Shown here one piece after another: positions 52,611 through 61,297 of a DNA stretch of 64,000 nucleotides; position 1 is the stretch's first letter; each line of letters opens with the position of its first letter. The notes below the pieces were generated by a model, which was not told where the DNA came from, made no database searches, and saw only the letters and a program-made list of their open reading frames with translations. The DNA is from Fictibacillus halophilus (lineage in GTDB: Bacteria; Bacillota; Bacilli; Bacillales; Fictibacillaceae). The stretch covers positions 1,674,001-1,738,000 of the forward strand of contig NZ_JAEACF010000001.1 of NCBI RefSeq assembly GCF_016401385.1, written 5' to 3'. The position numbers and the translations under genes are program-made.

Positions 52611-52644
52611 ATTATATTGTAATACGATGTACATCGTATTACAA
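52611..52644 (-). promoter_or_regulatory. Operator palindrome and -10 of the padR-HAAS operon
   Basis: Perfect 28-bp palindrome at 52617-52644, each half TTGTAATACGATGT, containing the PadR-type ATGT/ACAT core. TATAAT lies right beside it (52611-52616) on the minus strand, so bound repressor would cover the -35 region, which itself is weak. Confidence 0.85.
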
Positions 52645-52714
52645 GGGTGTAAGAAAAAATATACAGGACATCTTTATTGATGCCCCGTGTTCTGGTGAAT
52701 CCTCATTTATTTGT

Positions 52715-54052
52715 TTATAATACTTTACTCTCTCCACCATAACGAGTTTCATGAAATCCTATTGTCCTCGTTAACTTTGGCACATGTAAAATCAAGAACA
52801 ACGATCGAGCGGAACTGAAAAGAATAAAGGCTAACCATAATCCATGATTATCTAAACGTGCTGCTAAGATAAGAGAAACTAAGAAAACGAGTAAAGCTAG
52901 AATCATAGAATTTCGTAATGAAGAGGCTTCTGTTGCTCCTACAAAAATTCCATGAAGTACAACTCCAAAGCTGGAAACGAGCGGAAAACCTATAATCCAA
53001 GCTTCGTATGTACTAACTTCATGAAGTACTTCAGGTATCGAGGTAAACAGTTGGTGTATCTGATTTTTAAATAAAAAATATACACTAGAGATAATTAGCG
53101 ATGAGATGAATGCCCATTGAAAAGTGAGTCTGATCGTTGTTTGATAGAGTGTCTTATCCTTAGAACCTATCGCTCTACCTGTTAATATACTTGAAGCATT
53201 GGCAAATCCATCATACATATATGCCATGATGTAATGAATCTGGATCAATATAGCGTTCGCCGCAAGTGTTTCCGTACCATACGTGCCTCCCTTTGCCGTA
53301 AAAACATTAAACACAATTAATAAGCATAATGTTCGAATGAATAAATCCCTGTTCATCCTCATCATTCTTTTATAAGAAGACAGATCGATGGCTTTTATTT
53401 GGTAGATCTTATTAAGTTGCTTAGCGGGAATCGCTTTCCAAACAATAAAAAGACCGATTACAAAAGTGGATACCTCCGAAATCAATGTAGCCGCAGCAAC
53501 TCCTGCAACACTCCATGAGAAGACTTTAACAAAAAGTATATCAAGTACAATGTTCGTTAAGTTCATGTACATTTGAAGGAACAAGGTCTTCTTAATCATA
53601 GCTAGTCCCATCATCCATCCTATGATTACATAGTTGAGCAGTCCAAAAGGTACACCCCATATACGGACCGCAAAATAATCTGTTGCTAGAGACTGAACGA
53701 CGGGATCGGATGTCAAAAGCGGCAAAAAGTGTTCTTTAATCGGATATTGAAGTGCTACTAAACATGCACTTATACTCAGTGCTAAGAGCAAAGGTCTACT
53801 TAATGAACGTAGGATGTCTTCCTCATTCTTGGTTCCATGAGCTTGGGCTGCAAATCCAGATGTACTAACTCTCAAAAATCCAAACAGCCAATACATGGTA
53901 TTAAAGATTATAGTCCCTACTGCTACTCCAGCTATGTAAGACGAATCATCCAACTGCCCCACAACAGCCGTATCTACTGCTCCTAGCAGAGGAGTCGTGA
54001 TGGTTGTAAGAATCAGCGGTAGTGCTAATCCAAGATACTTTGAATGGTTCAA
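52715..54052 (-). CDS. MATE-family efflux transporter (DinF-like)
   Basis: 445 residues, 12 helices in two bundles. MATE landmarks: LALPLILTTITTPLLGAVDTAVVGQL with the Asp, SGFAAQAHGTKNEEDILRS, IIGWMMGLAMIK, and second-half GRAIGSKDK. The DinF branch exports organic cations or drugs with H+ or Na+. The start is a TTG 11 bases after GGAGG. It lies 63 bases after the Nik/Opp-type ABC operon, with a weak hairpin between, so shared zinc control by read-through is possible. Confidence 0.9.
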   Translation of the reverse strand: MNHSKYLGLALPLILTTITTPLLGAVDTAVVGQLDDSSYIAGVAVGTIIFNTMYWLFGFLRVSTSGFAAQAHGTKNEEDILRSLSRPLLLALSISACLVALQYPIKEHFLPLLTSDPVVQSLATDYFAVRIWGVPFGLLNYVIIGWMMGLAMIKKTLFLQMYMNLTNIVLDILFVKVFSWSVAGVAAATLISEVSTFVIGLFIVWKAIPAKQLNKIYQIKAIDLSSYKRMMRMNRDLFIRTLCLLIVFNVFTAKGGTYGTETLAANAILIQIHYIMAYMYDGFANASSILTGRAIGSKDKTLYQTTIRLTFQWAFISSLIISSVYFLFKNQIHQLFTSIPEVLHEVSTYEAWIIGFPLVSSFGVVLHGIFVGATEASSLRNSMILALLVFLVSLILAARLDNHGLWLAFILFSSARSLFLILHVPKLTRTIGFHETRYGGESKVL

Positions 54053-54067
54053 AGACGTTCATCCTCC

Positions 54068-54108
54068 CAAAACAAATAAGACCAGCACTTTCTCTTTATT
54101 AGTGTTGG
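54068..54108 (-). terminator. Weak terminator between the ABC operon and the MATE gene
   Basis: Stem CCAGCACT / AGTGTTGG (54082-54089, 54101-54108) with one G-T pair; on the minus strand TCTTATTTGTTTTG follows. Read-through is likely to be partial. Confidence 0.5.
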
Positions 54109-54115
54109 TTCACTT

Positions 54116-54889
54116 CTATTGCTGATCTTGTTCCATACTCATCTCTACAAGCATTTTCGTATAGGGATGACGAGACTGATAAAAGAGTTCATTCGTTATA
54201 AATGTGTCAACTACGATCCCTTCTTTTAACACTACAATTCGTTCACACATGAATTGAACAGCAGCAATATCATGCGAGATAAAAAGAATAGAAAGGTTCA
54301 AATCACGTTGCAAATTTTTTAACAGATTTAGTACTTGTGCACCAACAGAAACATCTAAGCTAGAGGTTGGTTCATCACAGACCAGCAAATCTGGCTCTAA
54401 GCTAATTCCCCTAGCTACAGCTATTCTTTGTTTTTGCCCACCACTTAGTTGGTGTGGATATCTCTCTATAAGTTCAGGTGACAGGCCAACTTTTTGAAAC
54501 AAGACTTCTGCCATCTTCTTACGATCGTGACGGACTTCATTTAAGAAAGAAGGGATAACGTCTGGATAATTTTCTAACGGTTCAACCACAGACTTCCACA
54601 CAGGAAGTTTAGGGTTTAATGACCCGGCAGGATCTTGAAACACGATTTGAAGGTGACACCTGAAGTTTTTTAATGCTTGTCCTTTTAGCGTGTGCAGGTT
54701 ACTCCCTCTAAAATGGACTTCTCCTTGATCAGGCTTCTCTAGCCCTAATATGATCTTACCAAGTGTACTCTTACCGCTACCACTCTCTCCAATAATCCCT
54801 ATGCTTTCACCTGCATTAACGTAGAGGGAAATATCACTTAAAGCTGGTTTTGAATGATACGTCTTGGAGATTGAATTAACGTGTAACAT
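54116..54889 (-). CDS. Nik/Opp-type ABC transporter ATP-binding protein (second subunit)
   Basis: 257 residues: Walker A IGESGSGKSTLG (around residue 34), Q-loop LQIVFQDPAGSLNPK, signature PHQLSGGQKQRIAVA, Walker B LLVCDEPTSSLDVS and the H-loop LFISHDIAAV. It is the F/E-type ATPase that pairs with the DppD-type subunit encoded just upstream (14-base overlap). It energises uptake through the two permeases. It lacks the long C-terminal oligopeptide domain present in its partner. Confidence 0.93.
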   Translation of the reverse strand: MLHVNSISKTYHSKPALSDISLYVNAGESIGIIGESGSGKSTLGKIILGLEKPDQGEVHFRGSNLHTLKGQALKNFRCHLQIVFQDPAGSLNPKLPVWKSVVEPLENYPDVIPSFLNEVRHDRKKMAEVLFQKVGLSPELIERYPHQLSGGQKQRIAVARGISLEPDLLVCDEPTSSLDVSVGAQVLNLLKNLQRDLNLSILFISHDIAAVQFMCERIVVLKEGIVVDTFITNELFYQSRHPYTKMLVEMSMEQDQQ

Positions 54890-55883
54890 ACTGTTCTTCC
54901 CTTTCTGTATTCACTAGATGACAAGCGGCAAAATGGTGGTTGTTCAAAGTATTCACAGGTACTACTTTATCGCAGGACTTCATTACACTCGGGCACCTTT
55001 TAGAAAAAGGACAACCCTCTTTAGCTACTAATCCAGGTTCACCAAGCATAGTCGGTAATACGTGTGGGATATGCTTATTTAGCTTAAGTCTCGACTGAAG
55101 TAATAGTTTCGTATAAGGATGTATAGGCTCTGAAACTACTGCACTGGTTTTCCCCATTTCTACAATATTTCCTCCATACATCACACCAACTGTGTTTGTC
55201 CGGTTTATAATATGTTTTAAGTCATGAGAGATTAAAAGTATAGAACAGTTCAACTCTTCTTTTAGCTCACAAAGAAGATCTAATATTCTTTCTCCTGTTA
55301 ACACATCTAGAGCTGTCGTTGGTTCATCTGCAATGATCAGTTTCGGCCGAAACATAATGGCTGATGCGATAGAAGCTCTCTGTAATTGTCCGCCACTTAG
55401 CTCATCGGGAAAGCTGTTAAATACACGTTCTGCTGGTAAGTGGACTTTGTCCAGCCAATGAATAGCCACTTTCTTTGCTTCTTTTTTACTCATGTCAGTG
55501 TGACATCGTATAATTTCAATAAACTGCTTTCCAACTTTTATAAATGGAGTGAAGAAGCTTTGATAGTTTTGTGAGAGGTAAGCAATATCTTGACCACGTA
55601 TTTTTCTTAACTCTCTTTCACTCAACGATGTAATCTCTGATTGACCTAGTTTAACAGATCCGCTTGTAACTTCCAGCGACTTAGAAAGCATTCCCAAAAT
55701 CACGGTAGCCGTCAAACTTTTTCCGCTGCCGCTCTCTCCGACCAAGCCAAAAACTTCACCTTGAGGAATTGAAAAATGCAGATTACAAATTAACTTTTCC
55801 CTGCTGTTACGCATATTCACTGAAAGGTTTTCCACAACAAGCAGATTATTTTCACAAGTTGTTGTCGTTTTGTTCTCAATCAT
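54876..55883 (-). CDS. Nik/Opp-type ABC transporter ATP-binding protein (first subunit)
   Basis: 335 residues. Walker A VGESGSGKSLTAT, signature DELSGGQLQRASIA, Walker B LIIADEPTTALDVL and the C-terminal oligopeptide/dipeptide ATPase domain with the cysteine-rich CPFSKRCPSVMKSC, which binds an iron-sulfur cluster in relatives. D/NikD-type partner of the downstream ATPase. Start 14 bases after the permease stop. Confidence 0.93.
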   Translation of the reverse strand: MIENKTTTTCENNLLVVENLSVNMRNSREKLICNLHFSIPQGEVFGLVGESGSGKSLTATVILGMLSKSLEVTSGSVKLGQSEITSLSERELRKIRGQDIAYLSQNYQSFFTPFIKVGKQFIEIIRCHTDMSKKEAKKVAIHWLDKVHLPAERVFNSFPDELSGGQLQRASIASAIMFRPKLIIADEPTTALDVLTGERILDLLCELKEELNCSILLISHDLKHIINRTNTVGVMYGGNIVEMGKTSAVVSEPIHPYTKLLLQSRLKLNKHIPHVLPTMLGEPGLVAKEGCPFSKRCPSVMKSCDKVVPVNTLNNHHFAACHLVNTEREEQYVTR

Positions 55884-55897
55884 TGCAAACCTCCTCT

Positions 55898-56755
55898 CTA
55901 TCGACTTTTAACATCCCATTTGTCTCGCAATCCTTCACCCAATAAGTTAAATGCTAATACCACAAAGAATATAGCTAAACCCGGGTAGATCATTAATTCT
56001 GGCGCACTCTGAAAATAAGGTCTTCCATCATTCAACATCGCCCCCCATTCTGGAGCTGGAGGCTGCGCACCTAGTCCAAGGTAAGATAAAGAAGAGATTG
56101 TAAGGATCACTTTACCGATATCCAGGGTAGCTAGAACAAGTACAGGAGAAACAATTTGCGGAAACATATGTCTTCTTATAATCTTCCAGCTGGAGCTTCC
56201 CCCAACTCTTGCTGCTTGGACATAATCTTTGTTTCGTTCAGAAATCACGATACTTCTTACGACCCTTGTATAAGCAATCCACTTAACAAAAACAATCGAT
56301 ATCATGAGATTCGTCAAACTTGGTCCTAAGAATCCAGCGATCGCAATCGCTAGAATAAATTCGGGAAGAGCAAGTATACCATCTGCTACACGCATAAACA
56401 CTGTATCCAATCGACCACCAATGTAACCGATCACGAGACCAATCGGAATACCGATGAGTGCAACAGTTGCAACAACTAGTGCCGTTATTCCTAGTGTTGA
56501 CTGAGCACCGACTATGAGCCTTGAAAATATACATCTTCCCATATGGTCAGTTCCTAGAGGAAATGTTGAACTTGGTGGGGCAAGCCGTTCAGACATATTC
56601 GCTGTAAGGGAATCATTCGGAACGATAAACGGTCCAATCAATGTGATCAAAGTGATGATAATAAAAAATATGATCCCGCACTGAATCAGTAAGTTTTGAT
56701 TTTTAAAGAAAAATGGAACTCGGTTTATTCTAGGCATCTGAATATTCATCTTCAT
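55898..56755 (-). CDS. Nik/Opp-type ABC transporter permease (DppC/NikC type)
   Basis: 285 residues: five to six helices, the N-terminal extension of the OppC_N type, the PLGTDHMGRCIFSRLIVGAQ motif after helix 1 and the EAA-type loop YVQAARVGGSSSWKIIRRHMFP. It forms the pore with the B-type permease. Its ATG overlaps the preceding gene by four bases. Confidence 0.93.
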   Translation of the reverse strand: MKMNIQMPRINRVPFFFKNQNLLIQCGIIFFIIITLITLIGPFIVPNDSLTANMSERLAPPSSTFPLGTDHMGRCIFSRLIVGAQSTLGITALVVATVALIGIPIGLVIGYIGGRLDTVFMRVADGILALPEFILAIAIAGFLGPSLTNLMISIVFVKWIAYTRVVRSIVISERNKDYVQAARVGGSSSWKIIRRHMFPQIVSPVLVLATLDIGKVILTISSLSYLGLGAQPPAPEWGAMLNDGRPYFQSAPELMIYPGLAIFFVVLAFNLLGEGLRDKWDVKSR

Positions 56756-57693
56756 AATGCCTCCTCTTTTCGTTTCATTCTAGGGTCGATCACATAATAA
56801 GATAAATCAACAAAGAGATTTGTTAATACTACAAATACTCCAGTTAATAATACATATCCTTGGATAACCGGATAGTCTCGGTTAAATATAGCGTCAACGG
56901 CAAGACTTCCCAATCCCGGCCAAGAAAATAAAATTTCAACTACTACTGCCCCACCTAAGAAACTACCTAAACTTAAGCCGAAAATGGTCAGAACAGGAAG
57001 AACAGCAGCTCTAAACGCATGCAACCATAGAATCCTCCATTCTTTGACACCTCTTGCTCTTGCTGCATAAATATAGTCCTCAGACAAACTTTGCAAAATG
57101 CCTGCTCGAAGCAGCCTTGCGTAAACTACTGCAAACGTAAAACCTAATGTAAAGGCAGGTAAGATGATTTGAGAATAGGACCCGATTCCTGAGGAAGGTA
57201 GAACACCTAATTTAAACGCAAAGAGATAGATTAAGATGAGCCCAAGCCAAAAGTTAGGTATCGATGCTCCGATTAATGCTAAAATCCGACTTAATTGGTC
57301 GGGCCATTTGTTAACATATTTTGCAGACCACACGCCAAGTGGAACGGTAATGCATAGCATGATAGTCATTGCAAAAAAGGTAAGTTCCGCAGTAATGGGT
57401 ATGCGCGTTAACAGTTCTTCAATAACTGGTTTCCCGGACATGTATGATTTACCTAGATCAAGCTGCATGAGGTTGAACATCCATTTGCCATACTGTACAT
57501 ACAGAGGCTGATCAAAGCCAAGCTTATTTCTAAGCTCAGCTTGATCTTCTTCTGTTACGACCATTTCATCGGCATTTAGAATGGTAAGAACCGGGTCACC
57601 TGGTGCCATCTTCATTAATGTGAACGTAAATAGGGATAGAATGAATAAAACAACAACTAGCTGAATAACCCTATTCTTTATAATCGTAAGCAC
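56752..57693 (-). CDS. Nik/Opp-type ABC transporter permease (DppB/NikB type)
   Basis: 313 residues with the typical start (RVIQLVVVLFILSLFTFTLMKMAPGDPV in outline: ILSLFTF, APGDP), six helices and the EAA-type loop YIYAARARGVKEWRILWLHAFR. The end VDLSYYVIDPRMKRKEEAL is characteristic of B-type subunits. GTG start, one base after the binding protein gene. Confidence 0.93.
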   Translation of the reverse strand: MLTIIKNRVIQLVVVLFILSLFTFTLMKMAPGDPVLTILNADEMVVTEEDQAELRNKLGFDQPLYVQYGKWMFNLMQLDLGKSYMSGKPVIEELLTRIPITAELTFFAMTIMLCITVPLGVWSAKYVNKWPDQLSRILALIGASIPNFWLGLILIYLFAFKLGVLPSSGIGSYSQIILPAFTLGFTFAVVYARLLRAGILQSLSEDYIYAARARGVKEWRILWLHAFRAAVLPVLTIFGLSLGSFLGGAVVVEILFSWPGLGSLAVDAIFNRDYPVIQGYVLLTGVFVVLTNLFVDLSYYVIDPRMKRKEEAL

Positions 57694-57694
57694 A

Positions 57695-59242
57695 TTATTT
57701 CACATCCATATTGTGTGTTAGAATATAATACTCCTCTGCTGTAGGCTCCCAGTTCACAATGCGTTTGTTCATTCCAATAATGATATTTGGATAAACGGCA
57801 TAACTATGGGCAACTTCTTTGTTGATTACCTTAGACGCATCTTGTGTCAGCTTTGTACGCTCGTCTAAATCTGTCGTTCTATTTAACTTTTCAATTATAG
57901 TGTTAAGTTCAGGAATGTTGATCTTCCCAACATTTAACGCTCCTGTTTCTGTGAAAGCAGTATTAAAGAAGTAGCTTCCGTCTCCTCTTGGAGAGGTATT
58001 GTTACTATACGTCGCTAGATCCCAATCCTTGTTCTCAACTAGATGCGTATCAGCATTTTCAACTGTTTTTATATCGATTTTGATTCCTGCTTTACTTGCG
58101 TCAGATTGAAGTAGCTGTGCGATTAAAGGTAGTTCTGGACGAGCTTTATACGTAACTAGTTCAAGAGTTAGCGGTTTACCGTCTTTCTCCATTAAACCTT
58201 CTGCATTCTCTTTGTAGCCCGCTTGAGTTAAAAGGCTTTTAGCTTTTTCCACGTTCAATTCTGAAACTTCTTCATCTAGCCCAAACGGTAAAGTACTGTT
58301 AAATGGACCGTTAGCTTCAAGACCGTGTCCTAGCATGATGTCATTTACAACACTCTTGCGATCGATCAAGAGGTCTAGAGCTTGTCTAACCTTTAAATCT
58401 TTAACATTTTTACTTTGACTGTTATATAGAACAAAATGCGCTCGTAGTCCAGGAATGGATTCAACTCTCAATTTATTATCCTTTTCTATCGTATCTAGAC
58501 TTTCGGCAGGGAGATTGTACACAACATCAGCTTCTTTTGACTGTAGGGCAAGTGCTCTTACGTTAGCGTCTTCATTAAACTTTATTTTGGCTGAGTCCAG
58601 TTTCGGTTCTCCAGCCCAATAGTCTTCGTTTTTTTCAACTTCAACAAATTGATTGGATTTAAATTCTTTTACTTTAAATGGACCTGTACCGATTGGGTTA
58701 TTTCTAAACGCTTCTTCTCCATCCTTCTTGGCTTCTTCCATGTTTACAATTGATGTATAAGGATTTACAAGTTCGGATGGAAGTGCAGGATAGGGCTCTG
58801 TCGTATGGATGGTAAGTGCTTGTCCATCTGCTTCCATAGATTTAATCTTCAGAGAATCACCTAACGATTCGTTCGCTTCAATACTTCTTTCTAATGATTG
58901 TTTGACAGATTCAGCATCAAGTTTTTTACCATCTTGGAATTTTACATCATCTCGAATTTCAAATACCCACTTCTCGTTATCTGTTGTTTCCCATCTTTCA
59001 GCTAGCCAGCCTTCAATATTCGATTTATCATCCAGTTTTAATAACGTTTCAGTAAGTCCAGCACGAATAGGAATAAAGCCAGTATGCGGATCTAAGTTAG
59101 CTGCTTTAAAACTGAAAATCATATTAACGTTCTTTTCTTTTTCTTCTTGTTTTTCTGAGCTATTTTGTGTGGTTGAACAACCAGCCATGAATACAAGAAC
59201 CAAACATAACATTCCTACTAAAATATTTTTATAATTTCTCAT
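57695..59242 (-). CDS. Nik/CntA-like substrate-binding lipoprotein, Zur-regulated
   Basis: 515 residues. Lipobox MAGCSTT (Cys around residue 22). The mature protein is a family-5 (SBP_bac_5) binding protein: FKAANLDPHTGFIPIRAGLTETLLKLDD near the start in outline (LDPHTGF, TETLLKL), VKFQDGKKLDAESV, NPIGTGPFKVKEF. NikA (nickel), CntA (staphylopine-metal) and peptide binders belong to this family; the Zur boxes upstream favour a zinc or zinc-metallophore ligand. AAGGAAGG precedes the ATG. First gene of the five-gene operon. Confidence 0.9.
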   Translation of the reverse strand: MRNYKNILVGMLCLVLVFMAGCSTTQNSSEKQEEKEKNVNMIFSFKAANLDPHTGFIPIRAGLTETLLKLDDKSNIEGWLAERWETTDNEKWVFEIRDDVKFQDGKKLDAESVKQSLERSIEANESLGDSLKIKSMEADGQALTIHTTEPYPALPSELVNPYTSIVNMEEAKKDGEEAFRNNPIGTGPFKVKEFKSNQFVEVEKNEDYWAGEPKLDSAKIKFNEDANVRALALQSKEADVVYNLPAESLDTIEKDNKLRVESIPGLRAHFVLYNSQSKNVKDLKVRQALDLLIDRKSVVNDIMLGHGLEANGPFNSTLPFGLDEEVSELNVEKAKSLLTQAGYKENAEGLMEKDGKPLTLELVTYKARPELPLIAQLLQSDASKAGIKIDIKTVENADTHLVENKDWDLATYSNNTSPRGDGSYFFNTAFTETGALNVGKINIPELNTIIEKLNRTTDLDERTKLTQDASKVINKEVAHSYAVYPNIIIGMNKRIVNWEPTAEEYYILTHNMDVK

Positions 59243-59276
59243 TCATTTACCTTCCTTACCTATTGTTGGTTTATAA

Positions 59277-59291
59277 TCGTAATCATTACGG
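59277..59291 (-). promoter_or_regulatory. Zur box 1, at the promoter of the Nik/Cnt-like operon
   Basis: TCGTAATCATTACGG matches the Bacillus Zur box TCGTAATnATTACGA at 14 of 15 positions (N excluded). On the minus strand it directly abuts a TATAAA -10 (59270-59275), 35 bases before the binding protein start. Confidence 0.85.
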
Positions 59292-59314
59292 TTTAAATAT
59301 CAAAAAAAAATTTA

Positions 59315-59455
59315 ATGCTTGAAGTTTTATTGAAAGATGGAGAAATAATACCTATGTATCAAGTAATCATGAACATTAAGAAGCGAAGTGATCTTATGAT
59401 CTACGACACCTTTGTACAAGGTGTTCTTTATGCTCGCCCTTCTGATTGTTATTAA
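59315..59455 (+). CDS. Doubtful 46-aa ORF between two Zur boxes
   Basis: An ATG-started frame of 46 codons on the plus strand, starting MLEVLLKDGEIIPM and ending YARPSDCY. The codons look protein-like, but there is no ribosome binding site. On the opposite strand AGGAGG occurs near 59467 without a start codon. The stretch may be the remnant of a zinc-regulated gene that was deleted, or noise. Confidence 0.3.
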   Translation: MLEVLLKDGEIIPMYQVIMNIKKRSDLMIYDTFVQGVLYARPSDCY

Positions 59456-59483
59456 AGTGCTGCCCTCCTCACTTTCGCTTTAA

Positions 59484-59498
59484 GCGTAATCATTACGA
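59484..59498 (-). promoter_or_regulatory. Zur box 2
   Basis: GCGTAATCATTACGA matches the consensus at all but the first base. It lies 193 bases upstream of box 1 (between box edges). It may be a second operator of the same operon or the operator of a lost gene. Confidence 0.75.
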
Positions 59499-59559
59499 TT
59501 TACATATCGAATTCTATCATTTAATAAAATTACCGTCAATCACTGAACGAAGTAAAACT

Positions 59560-59585
59560 ATAAAAAACCCATCAATGATGGGTTT
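59560..59585 (-). terminator. Terminator of the following lipoprotein gene
   Basis: AAACCCATC / GATGGGTTT with a 3-base loop, T run on the minus strand. Confidence 0.85.
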
Positions 59586-59638
59586 AAGAGATATGTATAT
59601 GTATGAGATTACAAAGTGAGTAAAGTGAGTATGACATT

Positions 59639-60172
59639 TTAAGATCCAGACGACTTACTTCCTGATCCAAAGCCTGAACCTGTTGATGAAGGAGTTGTTG
59701 TCACGTTCGTACTCGGCTTTGTTGCTGGTTTAACTGTGGAAGGAGCAGTTGTAGCTGGTTTCGTAAAGTTAACTTTACCTGTAGGTTTCGTTTTGGTTGT
59801 ATTTGCTAACAAGAATATCCACCACGGAAACGAGCTTTCATTGGCATAATAGTTGGAATCCAGAGTAGATTCCCCGTTTTCATAGACATCATCTAAGAAC
59901 GTGATAAGCTCATCCTCTTGAAATTCCAGTCCGTTTTCTTCTATATAATTCTCCATTGCTTCTAAATCCATATCTGGATATTGAGATTGCAAATGATCTA
60001 GGTCAATCTCCTCTTCAACAGCTACATCGTAGGTTGGCTCTTCTGAATAAGACGTTTCATCTTCAGTGTAAGTTGATTCATCTTGAACAGCTATATCTTC
60101 TCTAGAACTGCAGGCACTTAAAGCAACAGCTGCCGATAATATGCCTCCAATTAGCTTTTTTGTCTTTGTCAT
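59639..60172 (-). CDS. Lipoprotein with Thr/Pro/Ser-rich C-terminus
   Basis: 177 residues. Signal peptide with lipobox VALSAC-type (ALSACSSRED, Cys around residue 20). The middle is very acidic (TYTEDETSYSEEPTYD) and contains a helix DLEAMENYIEENGL. Residues 135-184 are a low-complexity T/P/S/G tail rich in KPATKPST-like units and ending GSGFGSGSKSSGS, as in cell-wall-spanning linkers. No function recognised. The ATG at 60172 follows AAGGGGA; the GTG at 60193 is out of range. Confidence 0.75.
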   Translation of the reverse strand: MTKTKKLIGGILSAAVALSACSSREDIAVQDESTYTEDETSYSEEPTYDVAVEEEIDLDHLQSQYPDMDLEAMENYIEENGLEFQEDELITFLDDVYENGESTLDSNYYANESSFPWWIFLLANTTKTKPTGKVNFTKPATTAPSTVKPATKPSTNVTTTPSSTGSGFGSGSKSSGS

Positions 60173-60253
60173 TGTGACTATCCCCTTTTTCACATGGTCC
60201 TTTAGGAGTGTATCCTTGTTTGAAGTAAAAGCTCAACATTTGGATCCCTTCAT

Positions 60254-60676
60254 TTATAACCTCAACTCACCAATTCTAGTCAACTTCTCTTTAAACCATA
60301 TCACTACGGCCTTTCTCTTTAACACTTCGTCAATCATCCAAAAGAATAAAGAGCAAAGTATTGTTTGCATGAAAATTATATTCCATACTATGTTTTCCAG
60401 ATCATAATACCCATGTTCACGTATCAAAATATAAACTAAGAAAAATAAACCAAAGAGAATATGAATAACACCCGATAATAAAAGCTTAAAAGATGGATGT
60501 ACCCACTTGATCATGTAATCAGACAACATGGACGAAAAGGATCCATATAAGATGACGAATGGAACTAAATAAAACGCTATAAAAATACTAAACTCTAAAC
60601 CGAGAATCGCAATATTTATCAAGGTCATAATGAAGCTAGTAGCAATAGCAGCTATCCCTTTTCTTATAAGAATCAT
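60254..60676 (-). CDS. Membrane protein, UPF0715-like
   Basis: 140 residues, four helices (IAAIATSFIMTLINIAILGLEF, SIFIAFYLVPFVILYGSF, HILFGLFFLVYILI, WNIIFMQTILCSLFFWMI) and basic ends. Layout and the charged loop MLSDYMIKWVHPSFKLL resemble the UPF0715 group of Bacillus membrane proteins; function is unknown. AGGAGG stands before the ATG. Confidence 0.65.
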   Translation of the reverse strand: MILIRKGIAAIATSFIMTLINIAILGLEFSIFIAFYLVPFVILYGSFSSMLSDYMIKWVHPSFKLLLSGVIHILFGLFFLVYILIREHGYYDLENIVWNIIFMQTILCSLFFWMIDEVLKRKAVVIWFKEKLTRIGELRL

Positions 60677-60849
60677 TACTCCTCCTAAATTAAAAATATT
60701 GTCTATTTATTTTTATTTGTTTTATGACAAATACCCCTTCTTTAACTATTATTATTTAAATACTAAAATTTAACAATTATTTTTTCCAATATATGCTATA
60801 ATGCTGGATGGAAAAAGCTTGAAAATTTTTCTGAATCGAGGGGATTTCT

Positions 60850-61185
60850 TTGGATTTAATTTTTATCCTACTTATGCTTTTAGGTTTATTAATAGGTATT
60901 TTTGCGTGGTATAGGGATAGAAGTGAGAAAAATAAACGTTTTTCTTGGTTGAGTTATGCTTCTTTATTGGTTCCACTATTATTAATTCTGACCATGTATA
61001 GTACAAGAGGCAGCTTTCTGATCTATACAGTAGGTATTGGTTCTCCTCTGTCATTACTGCTATGTGGCTACACCTTATTTAAAAGAAGAGAGAAAAAGAT
61101 TCTAGCTGTTATTGGTCTGATCCTTTCACTGATCTCCAATGGCATTGTTTTTATAATTGGGACTTTCGTAATTACAAATAACTAA
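60850..61185 (+). CDS. Small three- to four-helix membrane protein
   Basis: 111 residues, TTG start after GAGGGG. Helices at LIFILLMLLGLLIGIFAWY, WLSYASLLVPLLLILTMYS, FLIYTVGIGSPLSLLLCGYTL and LAVIGLILSLISNGIVFIIG, with charged loops RDRSEKNKR and FKRREKK. No family recognised, although the GLILSLISNG end resembles the DUF4190-like type. Single gene. Confidence 0.65.
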   Translation: MDLIFILLMLLGLLIGIFAWYRDRSEKNKRFSWLSYASLLVPLLLILTMYSTRGSFLIYTVGIGSPLSLLLCGYTLFKRREKKILAVIGLILSLISNGIVFIIGTFVITNN

Positions 61186-61297
61186 TCCTAATATCGCTAG
61201 CAATTCAAGGGAGCTTTTAAGTAAACACCCAATTATTTGTGTTTGCATACCATACTTACAAAGTCGGGCAAACGCCTATGAAGAGGTGAAGCACCTT

